In this document: positions 1-4,761 of the stretch, in pieces | How positions within the stretch are numbered: the first letter of the stretch is position 1 | Layout: every line of letters starts with the position of its first letter | Assembly: GCA_021821585.1 (NCBI GenBank) | Contig: JAKACF010000176.1 | Coordinates: forward strand, 1-6,518 | Reading direction: 5' to 3' | Source of the DNA: Actinomycetes bacterium | GTDB taxonomy: Bacteria > Actinomycetota > Acidimicrobiia > Acidimicrobiales > Bog-793 | Length of the DNA: 6,518 nt | Position numbers and translations under genes: made by a program | Notes under the pieces: model-generated | Seen by the model: only the letters and a program-made list of their open reading frames with translations | Told to the model about the DNA's origin: nothing | The model's database searches: none

Positions 1-388
1 GTCGGGCGCGCTCGGGATCGAGGCCCTCTCGCGCGGCGCCGCCTCCTGCACCTTCGTCGACTCCGACCGCCGGGCGGTCGCCGCCATCGGGGCGAACCTC
101 GACGCGGTCGGCCTCGGCGGGCGGCCCGGCGTCGAGGTGGTCCGGGCAGAGGCCCTCGCGTGGCTCTCGGCGTCGCCGGCCCCGGTCGATCTCGGGCTCG
201 TCGACCCTCCCTACCGCTTCGAGGAGTGGCCCCGGCTGCTCGAGCTGCTCCCCGCCCGGGTGGCCGTCCTCGAGCACGGGCGACCACTCGAGGTGGCCGG
301 CCGGTTCGATACCCTCCGCCGCTACCGCTACGGCGGTACGCTCGTCACGCTGGTTGCACAGCATCCGACCGACAAGGACCCCGTTTGA
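1..388 (+). CDS. rsmD: 16S rRNA (guanine966-N2)-methyltransferase RsmD, 3' part
   Basis: This is the C-terminal 128 residues of an S-adenosylmethionine-dependent methyltransferase; the 5' end lies outside the window. The reading frame starts at base 2 and ends with TGA at 386-388. RsmD methylates the exocyclic amine of G966 of 16S rRNA on the small subunit. The visible start, SGALGIEALSRGA, is the end of the SAM-binding motif I (usually preceded by F-A-G). An acidic residue of the next strand follows in FVDSD (visible residues 18-22). The catalytic DPPY tetrad of N6/N2 methyltransferases is at visible residues 68-71. A full family member is about 180-190 residues, so roughly a third is missing. 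The stop overlaps the TTG start of coaD, and rsmD-coaD is a common pair in many bacteria. An internal GTG at 137 would lose the SAM motif and is not the start. Confidence 0.9.
   Translation, partial: SGALGIEALSRGAASCTFVDSDRRAVAAIGANLDAVGLGGRPGVEVVRAEALAWLSASPAPVDLGLVDPPYRFEEWPRLLELLPARVAVLEHGRPLEVAGRFDTLRRYRYGGTLVTLVAQHPTDKDPV
374..378 (+). promoter_or_regulatory. Ribosome binding site deciding the TTG start of coaD
   Basis: AAGGA lies six bases before TTG at 385, inside the end of rsmD. It supports the TTG as the true start even though longer in-frame extensions into rsmD exist. The start TTG and the rsmD stop TGA share bases (TTGA), which fits translational coupling. Confidence 0.65.
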
Positions 389-861
389 ACATCGCTCTGT
401 TCCCAGGATCGTTCGACCCCTTCCACAACGGGCACTTGGAGGTGGTCGAGCGGGCGAGCCGGCTCTTCGACGAGGTGATCGTGGCGTCGCTGCGCAACCC
501 GCAGAAGGCCGAGCCGCTCTTTCCGATCGAGGAGCGGGAGCTCATGGTCTCCGAGTCGCTCGCCCACGTGCCGAACGTCCGGGTGGTGGCGATGTCGAGC
601 CTCGTGGTGGACCTCGCCCGCGAGGTCGGGGCGAGCGTGATCGTGAAGGGGCTGCGCGCCGTCTCGGACTTCGAGAGCGAGCTGCAGATGGCCCAGATGA
701 ACCGGCAGCTGTCGGGCATCGAGACGCTCTTCCTCCCGACCGGCTCGCAGTACGCCTACATCGCGAGCCGCCTCATCAGGGAGGTGGCCCGCTACGGCGG
801 CGACGTGAGCGCGCTCGTGCCCGAGCCGGTCAACCGGCGGTTGAAAGAGGTGGCGAGGTGA
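385..861 (+). CDS. coaD: Pantetheine-phosphate adenylyltransferase (PPAT, CoaD)
   Basis: The 158-residue product transfers AMP from ATP to 4'-phosphopantetheine to give dephospho-CoA, the penultimate step of cytosolic CoA synthesis. The length matches the family (about 160). The nucleotidyltransferase signature is at the N-terminus: PGSFDPFHNGH at residues 7-17, with the HxGH-type motif H14-N-G-H17. KGLRA at 88-92 and the following DFE.E stretch are the usual phosphopantetheine/ATP-site region. The ATP-binding ISSxxVKE motif appears as IASRLIRE at 126-133, a conservative variant with Arg for Lys. Start TTG at 385 is chosen because the protein then begins just before the conserved first beta strand (NIALFPGSFDP) and has an AAGGA site; starting further upstream would read rsmD in the wrong frame. 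The stop overlaps the next gene (GTGA). Functionally it feeds the phosphopantetheine carried by the ACP encoded 3.6 kb downstream. Confidence 0.95.
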   Translation: MNIALFPGSFDPFHNGHLEVVERASRLFDEVIVASLRNPQKAEPLFPIEERELMVSESLAHVPNVRVVAMSSLVVDLAREVGASVIVKGLRAVSDFESELQMAQMNRQLSGIETLFLPTGSQYAYIASRLIREVARYGGDVSALVPEPVNRRLKEVAR

Positions 862-1460
862 GCGACCACACCTTCCTCGGCCCGGGCCGGGACTCCGCCA
901 TCTACGACGAGGAGGCGGCCGCCCCGGACGGGGGCGTCGAGGGCTTCATCGACGAGCTGATCGAGATCGTCGCCACCGCCAAGAACGTCCCGCTGTCGGC
1001 CTCCGTGATGATCTCGCGCGACGAGGTCCTCGAGCTGCTCGAGGCGGCGCGCGAGGAGCTGCCCGACGAGCTCCGCCGGGCACGGCGCCTGTTGAAGGAC
1101 CGCGAGGAGGTGATCGCCGCCGCCCGGCGCGAGGCCTCCGAGCTCGTCGACGACGCCCGGGTGCAGGCCGAGCGGATGGTGCAGCGCACCGAGATCGTCC
1201 GCCAGGCCGAGTACCGGGCGGTCCGCATCGTCGAGGACGCCGAGGCGGAATCCCGCCGGCTCCGCCACGAGGCGGAGGACTACGTCGACCAGAAGCTCGC
1301 CGGCTTCGAGATCGTCCTCGACCGCACGATGAAGACGGTCCGGGCGGGGCGCGAGCGGCTCGCCGCCGTCCCCGAGGAGGCCTACGGCGACGAGGGCGCC
1401 GGCGGGGACGGCCCCCTCTCGTTGGAGGGCGACCCCTTCTTCGACCAGGACCTCGAGTGA
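858..1460 (+). CDS. DivIVA/SepIVA-like coiled-coil protein
   Basis: This is a 200-residue soluble protein with no signal peptide or membrane segment. After a short acidic N-terminus, residues 27-62 (EGFIDELIEIVATAKNVPLS, then RDEVLELLEAAREELPDEL) form a globular-looking start. Residues about 65-170 are Ala/Glu/Arg-rich with A-x3-A and heptad spacing, typical of a long coiled coil. The stretch YVDQKLAGFE at 142-151 followed by a GRERL segment resembles, from memory, the C-terminal part of mycobacterial SepIVA (Rv2927c family), a DivIVA-like septation factor. The position between coaD and DUF177/rpmF/rnc/fpg also fits that family. It is shorter than the mycobacterial protein (about 245), mainly in the coiled coil. 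The acidic tail ends PFFDQDLE. Automated pipelines may call such proteins ATP synthase F0 subunit B-like because of the coiled coil, but no membrane helix is present. GTG 858 overlaps the coaD stop, with AAGAGG seven bases upstream. A role in septation or polar growth is inference from homology. Confidence 0.7.
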   Translation: MSDHTFLGPGRDSAIYDEEAAAPDGGVEGFIDELIEIVATAKNVPLSASVMISRDEVLELLEAAREELPDELRRARRLLKDREEVIAAARREASELVDDARVQAERMVQRTEIVRQAEYRAVRIVEDAEAESRRLRHEAEDYVDQKLAGFEIVLDRTMKTVRAGRERLAAVPEEAYGDEGAGGDGPLSLEGDPFFDQDLE

Positions 1461-2074
1461 GCCCCGCCGGCGACCGGCCGGCGGAGGGGGGGAGCAGGTC
1501 GGACCGGGCGCGGCCGCCGCGGCGCGGGCGGCCGTTCGTCCTCAACGTCCGCTCGCTTCGCGCCCGGCCCGGGACCCGCCAGGAGGTCAACCTCGAAGGG
1601 ACGCTGCCGGGGATGTTCGTCTCCTCGGCCCGCGTCCCCGACGACGCCGCGGTCCGCTTCGACGGCTACGTCGAGTCCACCCTCGGGGGGGTGACCGTCG
1701 CCGGCGAGGTCACCGCCCCCTGGACCGGGGTCTGCCGGCGCTGCCTCGAGGAGGCCTCCGGCGAGCTCGTGGCCCAGGTGCGAGAGCTCTGCCGGGACCC
1801 CCGCGAGGCGGCCGGGGAGGAGGACGAGCCCTACCCAGTCGGCCATGACGAGCTCGACCTTCAGCCCATCGTCCGCGACGCCTGTATCCTGGAGCTGCCG
1901 CTGGCGCCGTTGTGCAGCGACAGCTGTCTCGGGCTCTGCCCGACCTGCGGCGCCAACCGCAACCGGGACGAGTGCTCCTGCGACGTGTCGACCGACCCGA
2001 GATGGTCGGCGCTCGCCGGCCTCGGCCCGGAGGCGGCGGAGCCAAGCGAACCGACCGAGCAGGAAGCCGAGTAA
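1457..2074 (+). CDS. yceD: DUF177 / YceD family protein (23S rRNA accumulation)
   Basis: The 205-residue product belongs to the YceD/DUF177 family, which lies upstream of rpmF across bacteria and is linked to 23S rRNA accumulation and large-subunit assembly; its biochemical activity is not established. The N-terminal 26 residues are Arg/Pro/Gly-rich and probably disordered. The family core follows: a beta-rich part with GEVTAPWTGVCRRCLE (83-98), containing a CxxC at 93/96, then DELDLQPIVRDACILELPL (131-149). The C-terminal cysteine cluster has C153, C157, C161 and C164 (LCPTCGANRN), then C173 and C175, and ends in the family-typical DPRWSAL. The cysteines suggest a metal (zinc) site. GTG 1457 overlaps the previous stop (GTGA) and has AGGA six bases before it; no other sensible in-frame start precedes the core. 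rpmF follows after 10 bases. Confidence 0.9.
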   Translation: MSPAGDRPAEGGSRSDRARPPRRGRPFVLNVRSLRARPGTRQEVNLEGTLPGMFVSSARVPDDAAVRFDGYVESTLGGVTVAGEVTAPWTGVCRRCLEEASGELVAQVRELCRDPREAAGEEDEPYPVGHDELDLQPIVRDACILELPLAPLCSDSCLGLCPTCGANRNRDECSCDVSTDPRWSALAGLGPEAAEPSEPTEQEAE

Positions 2075-2079
2075 GGAAG
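2073..2079 (+). promoter_or_regulatory. Strong Shine-Dalgarno sequence of rpmF
   Basis: AAGGAAG, overlapping the DUF177 stop codon, sits five bases before ATG 2085. It is among the clearest ribosome binding sites in the window, as expected for a highly expressed ribosomal protein. It also fixes the start of this very short gene. Confidence 0.7.
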
Positions 2080-2084
2080 CGACG

Positions 2085-2264
2085 ATGGCCGTCCCGAAGA
2101 AGAAGACGTCGAAGTCCAAGAGCCGGAGCCGGAGGGCCTCGGCCTGGAGCCTTCGCACTCCTGCCCGCAGCATCTGCCCGCAGTGCCGCCGCGCCAAGCT
2201 GCCGCACGTCGTCTGCCCGCACTGCGGCTGGTACAAGGGCCGCCAGGCGGTCGAGGTCGACTGA
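2085..2264 (+). CDS. rpmF: 50S ribosomal protein L32
   Basis: The 59-residue product begins with the typical L32 N-terminus MAVPKKKTSKSKSRSRR, a basic rRNA-binding tail. The C-terminal half is the zinc ribbon with CPQC at 31-34 and CPHC at 44-47, with KLPH between and GWYKGRQAVEV at the end. All four cysteines are present, so this is the zinc-binding (C+) form rather than the zinc-free paralogue made under zinc starvation in some actinobacteria. Length is normal for the family. It lies 10 bases after DUF177 and 29 bases before the ATG of plsX, the classic yceD-rpmF-plsX arrangement. Confidence 0.97.
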   Translation: MAVPKKKTSKSKSRSRRASAWSLRTPARSICPQCRRAKLPHVVCPHCGWYKGRQAVEVD

Positions 2265-2293
2265 GCGCGACTCGCCCCGGGCCGACCGTCGAG

Positions 2294-3292
2294 ATGCAGC
2301 CAGACGACCTCCCCGTCGCACTCGATGCGATGGGGGGCGACCGCGCTCCCGAGGAGATCGTGGCGGGCGCCCTCGAGGCCCGGGAGGCGGGCCTTCCCGT
2401 CGTGCTCGTCGGGCCGGTCGACGGCCGGCTCGGCGACGTAGGCGGCCTCGAGATCCTGCCGGCGAGCGAGGTCATCGAGATGAAGGACGACCCGGGCCGG
2501 GCCGTCCGCACGAAGAAGGACTCCTCGCTCGTGCGTGCCGCCGAGGCGGTCCGCGACGGGCGGGCGTGTGCCATGGTGAGCGCCGGCAACACCGGGGCGA
2601 CGATGGCCTCCGCCCTGCTGCGAATGGGCCGGCTGCCGGGCGTCTCCCGCCCCTGCATCGCCACGCCCCTCCCGGTCCCGGGCGGCTCGCCGACGGTGCT
2701 CGTCGACGCCGGCGCCAACGCCGACTGCCAGCCCGAGTGGCTCGTCCAGTTCGCCCAGATGGGAGCGGCCTTCTACCGGGAGCGCTACGGCGCCTCGCGC
2801 CCGAAGGTCGCCCTCTTGTCGATCGGGGAGGAGTCCTCCAAGGGGAACCAGCTCGCCAAGGCGACCCACGAGGCGCTCTCGGCCGGCCCGCTCGCCGATC
2901 TCGGGGAGTTCATCGGCAACGTCGAGGGCCGGGACCTGCTGGCGGGCGAGGCCGACGTCGTGGTGACCGACGGCTTCACCGGCAACGTGGCCCTGAAGGC
3001 GCTCGAGGGGTCGCTCAGGACCTTCATGTCGATCCTCGGCGAGGTCATGTCGGCCACCCCCGAGACCAAGGCGGCGAGCGAGGTGCTGCTGCCGGGGCTG
3101 CTCGAGGCGGCCGCACCGCTCGACCCGGAGGCGACCGGCGGCGCCATGCTGCTCGGCGTCGACGGCGTCTGCATCATCAGCCACGGCTCGTCCTCCCGCC
3201 GCGCCGTGCTGAACGCCATCAGGGTCGGCCACGACCTCGCCGAGCGGGGGCTGTCGGGCAAGGTGGCGGCCGCCGTCCGCCCGAAGGGCTGA
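2294..3292 (+). CDS. plsX: Phosphate acyltransferase PlsX
   Basis: The 332-residue product transfers the acyl group from acyl-ACP to inorganic phosphate, giving acyl-phosphate for PlsY in phosphatidic acid synthesis; it is a peripheral membrane enzyme. Family motifs occur in order: VALDAMGGDRAP (8-19), SAGNTGA (96-102), a DAGAN segment, IGEESSKGN (177-185), TDGFTGN (225-231) and SHGSS (296-300), with the C-terminal helix HDLAERGLSGKVAA. Length is normal. ATG 2294 places the start seven residues before the first conserved strand but has no obvious Shine-Dalgarno sequence. A CTG at 2261 overlaps the rpmF stop (CTGA), has GAGG four bases upstream and would add 11 residues; I prefer the ATG, with some doubt. 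The gene ends six bases from the end of a convergent gene. The fabH, fabD or fabG genes often found next to plsX are absent here. Confidence 0.95.
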   Translation: MQPDDLPVALDAMGGDRAPEEIVAGALEAREAGLPVVLVGPVDGRLGDVGGLEILPASEVIEMKDDPGRAVRTKKDSSLVRAAEAVRDGRACAMVSAGNTGATMASALLRMGRLPGVSRPCIATPLPVPGGSPTVLVDAGANADCQPEWLVQFAQMGAAFYRERYGASRPKVALLSIGEESSKGNQLAKATHEALSAGPLADLGEFIGNVEGRDLLAGEADVVVTDGFTGNVALKALEGSLRTFMSILGEVMSATPETKAASEVLLPGLLEAAAPLDPEATGGAMLLGVDGVCIISHGSSSRRAVLNAIRVGHDLAERGLSGKVAAAVRPKG

Positions 3293-3302
3293 GGCGCCTC
3301 AG
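3289..3302. terminator. Perfect 14-base palindrome across two convergent stop codons
   Basis: CTGAGGCGCCTCAG reads identically on both strands. It contains the TGA of plsX (3290-3292) and the TGA of the minus-strand lyase gene (3301-3299). An overlapping inverted repeat, GGCGCC-TCA-GGCGCC (3293-3307), could form a six-base-pair stem with a three-base loop. Neither has a U-tract, so a classical rho-independent terminator is not shown. A shared bidirectional pausing or terminating structure is an inference from its position. Confidence 0.4.
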
Positions 3303-4375
3303 GCGCCGCCGGCGAGGAACCGAACGGCCCGGCTGACCTCCTCCGGGCTGAGCGCCAAGGTGGCCTCGCCGACGCTGAACTCGACCCGCTGGACGCCGGG
3401 CAGCTCGAAGGGCCACGTCGCCGCCCAGGTGAACAGCCCCTCGTCCTCTGCCAGGCGCCGGACGCGGGCCTCGAAGTCCTCCCGGCTCGCCTCGATGAAC
3501 AGGTGCATCATCGGCGCCTGGGGGACCTCCGGCAGGAGCCGGACGCCCTCGAGCCCGCCGAGCAGGTCGGCGATCCGCCTGGCGTGGGCGAGGTACTCGC
3601 CCATCCTCGGGAGGCGACGGTCGAGCCCGGCCATCGCCGAGGCGGCGTTCGGCCACATCGAGTAGAGCGTCCCGCCGTGGCGCCGGCGCCATCCGCGCAC
3701 CTCGGCGACCGTGCCGGCGGGCCCGGCGAGCGCGCAGCCCGCCAGCGCCCCGAGGCCCTTGTAGAACGAGACGTAGACCGTGTCGAACAGCCCGGCGATC
3801 TCCGCCAGCGGGCGCTCGTAGAAGGGGGCGGCCTCCCACAGCCGGGCGCCGTCCATGTGGACGGCCGCGCCCCGCCGCCGGGCCCAGGCGGCCATCTCCT
3901 CGAGCTCCGGGAAGCTCGGGAGCTGGCCGCCGAGGTCCCGCTGGGGGAGCTCGAGCAGGAGGGCGGCAGGCGCCTCGGCGACGGCCTCGAGGTCCTCACG
4001 CGTGAGCGGCCGGTGCAGGTCTCCTGCCTGGAGGGCGACGAGCCCGTGCAGGCGCTCGTAGCCCCGGCCCTCGTGCCAGTCGAGGTGGCAGGCCGGGTGG
4101 AAGACGACGCCCCGCCGCCCCCTCGCCTCGGCGTGCACCCGGAGGGCGATCTGCTGGGCCATCGTCCCGCTCGGCAGGAAGGCCGCCGCCTCGGTGCCGA
4201 GGAGGGCGGCCACCCGCTCTTCGAGGGCGGTGACGACGCCCCCTTCGCCGTAGCGGTCGAGCTCGGTGTCCGGCGGGATCTCGGCGAGCAGGTCGGCCGC
4301 CGTCCGGCGCCCGTGCCCCTGGACGAACCGGGTGCAGCGGGCCTCGAGCGCTCTCAGCTCCTCGGTGCTCGCCAC
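3299..4375 (-). CDS. Threonine aldolase-like PLP enzyme (beta-eliminating lyase-related)
   Basis: This is a fold-type I PLP enzyme of the beta-eliminating lyase / low-specificity threonine aldolase superfamily, 358 residues from GTG 4375. Known relatives cleave threonine-like beta-hydroxy amino acids to glycine and an aldehyde, but this subgroup's substrate is not certain. Visible motifs are RYGEGGVV (41-48), FLPSGTMAQQIALR (66-79, phosphate-binding turn), a His-rich FHPACHLDWHE (92-102), LELPQRDLGGQLPS (141-154), HMDGARLWEA (173-182; Asp175 pairs with the PLP ring nitrogen) and VSFYKGLGALAGCALAG, with Lys206 the PLP Schiff-base lysine. Length is close to the family's. An upstream ATG at 4423 would add 16 residues, but that stretch is Pro-rich and uses ATA, GTT and CCT, codons avoided elsewhere here, so I prefer the GTG. 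The gene is the only minus-strand gene here and splits an otherwise co-oriented cluster. No substrate can be inferred from its neighbours. Confidence 0.85.
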   Translation of the reverse strand: MASTEELRALEARCTRFVQGHGRRTAADLLAEIPPDTELDRYGEGGVVTALEERVAALLGTEAAAFLPSGTMAQQIALRVHAEARGRRGVVFHPACHLDWHEGRGYERLHGLVALQAGDLHRPLTREDLEAVAEAPAALLLELPQRDLGGQLPSFPELEEMAAWARRRGAAVHMDGARLWEAAPFYERPLAEIAGLFDTVYVSFYKGLGALAGCALAGPAGTVAEVRGWRRRHGGTLYSMWPNAASAMAGLDRRLPRMGEYLAHARRIADLLGGLEGVRLLPEVPQAPMMHLFIEASREDFEARVRRLAEDEGLFTWAATWPFELPGVQRVEFSVGEATLALSPEEVSRAVRFLAGGA

Positions 4376-4382
4376 GGGGGCG

Positions 4383-4388
4383 AGGATA
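4383..4388 (-). promoter_or_regulatory. Candidate -10 box of the lyase gene
   Basis: Read on the minus strand the bases are TATCCT, fitting TAnnnT. With the usual six- to seven-base distance, transcription would begin at about 4376, directly at GTG 4375, giving a leaderless or nearly leaderless mRNA. No convincing -35 hexamer is seen 17-18 bases upstream; that position is inside the 14-base palindrome. Leaderless transcripts are common in actinobacteria. Confidence 0.3.
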
Positions 4389-4403
4389 GGCCGGGGAACC
4401 GCC

Positions 4404-4417
4404 CTGCCGGCCGGCAG
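4404..4417. promoter_or_regulatory. Operator-like perfect 14-base palindrome in the divergent gap
   Basis: CTGCCGGCCGGCAG is a perfect inverted repeat. It directly precedes the candidate -10 of acpP (4418-4423) and covers the expected -35 zone of the candidate lyase promoter on the other strand. That placement would let one bound dimer affect both directions. The G/C-rich core could also arise by chance in this genome, and if the lyase really starts at 4423 the palindrome is coding. Function as an operator is inference. Confidence 0.3.
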
Positions 4418-4423
4418 TATCAT
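4418..4423 (+). promoter_or_regulatory. Candidate -10 box of the acpP-rnc-mutM operon
   Basis: TATCAT matches five of six positions of TATAAT and is a rare A/T-rich hexamer in this sequence. A start at about 4430 would give a leader of roughly 43 bases before GTG 4474. The -35 position (4395-4400) reads GGAACC, a poor match to TTGACA; it recalls the GGAAC -35 of ECF sigma factors, but the -10 does not suit that class. A promoter must lie nearby, because the gene upstream runs the other way. Confidence 0.35.
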
Positions 4424-4434
4424 CCAGCCGATGA

Positions 4435-4454
4435 GGCCGGCGTGCGGGCCGGCC
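4435..4454 (+). promoter_or_regulatory. GC hairpin in the presumed acpP leader
   Basis: GGCCGGC (4435-4441) pairs with GCCGGCC (4448-4454) around a six-base loop, giving seven G-C pairs. The structure ends nine bases before the acpP Shine-Dalgarno sequence. It could affect leader stability or translation. There is no U-tract, so it is not a clear terminator, and G/C-rich hairpins are frequent in such genomes. Confidence 0.3.
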
Positions 4455-4463
4455 CCGACAGAC

Positions 4464-4469
4464 GGAGGG
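4464..4469 (+). promoter_or_regulatory. Shine-Dalgarno sequence of acpP
   Basis: GGAGGG lies four bases before GTG 4474 and is a strong match to the anti-Shine-Dalgarno sequence. It decides the GTG start in the absence of a nearby ATG. Confidence 0.65.
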
Positions 4470-4473
4470 CGCT

Positions 4474-4761
4474 GTGGCCGATACGAGTGGATCCACGCTC
4501 ACGAGGAGCGAGATCGTCGACCTCGTGCGTAACCAGCTCGCCGAGATCCTCGAGATGGACGCCGCGAAGATCAGCGAGTCGTCCTCCTTCTCCGACGACT
4601 TGAACGCCGACTCGCTCGCCCTCATCGAGCTCGTCGAGGCGCTCGAGGAGGAGCTCTCGGACCGCGTGTCGGGCTTCCGGATCGACGACGAGGACCTCGA
4701 GGACCTCCGCACCGTCCGCGACGCGGTCGATTACGTGAGCGCCAAGCTCGAGGGCGACTGA
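4474..4761 (+). CDS. acpP: Acyl carrier protein
   Basis: This 95-residue acidic protein carries growing acyl chains on a phosphopantetheine arm during type II fatty-acid synthesis and donates them to PlsX. The attachment motif is DLNADSLALIELVEALEEEL (42-61), with Ser47 the modified serine; the usual DLGADSL has Asn for Gly. Helix 1 (RSEIVDLVRNQLAEIL) and the terminal helix (TVRDAVDYVSAKL) are typical. Two differences from the 77-80-residue E. coli type are an N-terminal extension of about ten residues and a longer loop between helices 2 and 3 (SDRVSGFRIDDEDLEDL, about five residues extra). The loop insertion recalls Acidimicrobiia-type ACPs, from memory. It is the first gene after the divergent gap and is coupled to rnc by a CTGA overlap, the classic acpP-rnc pairing. 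Confidence 0.93.
   Translation: MADTSGSTLTRSEIVDLVRNQLAEILEMDAAKISESSSFSDDLNADSLALIELVEALEEELSDRVSGFRIDDEDLEDLRTVRDAVDYVSAKLEGD
4750..4754 (+). promoter_or_regulatory. Ribosome binding site supporting a CTG start of rnc
   Basis: GAGGG inside the 3' end of acpP is three bases before CTG 4758 and nine before CTG 4764. No comparable purine-rich site precedes the only standard in-frame alternative, GTG 4878, where the upstream bases are pyrimidine-rich. Confidence 0.4.

Noticed and set aside
160..384. Longer coaD start extending upstream into rsmD
   Set aside because: The extension is out of frame with rsmD, Arg/Pro-rich and unlike any PPAT. TTG 385 with its AAGGA site gives the normal family length.
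1382..3232. 616-codon open frame on the minus strand
   Set aside because: It lies opposite the DivIVA-like, DUF177, rpmF and plsX genes, all with clear family motifs. Long antisense frames are expected at this GC content, and its translation is low-complexity Gly/Ala/Arg/Asp/His-rich with no family motif.
1912..3336. 474-codon plus-strand frame across DUF177, rpmF and plsX
   Set aside because: It is a shadow in another frame; its translation is almost entirely Arg, Gly, Ala and Pro and contradicts three recognised genes.
3503..4603. 366-codon plus-strand frame opposite the lyase gene
   Set aside because: The minus-strand protein has all PLP-enzyme motifs. The plus-strand product is Arg/Pro/Gly-rich and would run into acpP in the wrong frame.
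4690..4707. Tandem GAGGACCTC repeat in acpP
   Set aside because: It encodes Glu-Asp-Leu twice in the ACP acidic loop; it is codon repetition, not a DNA element.
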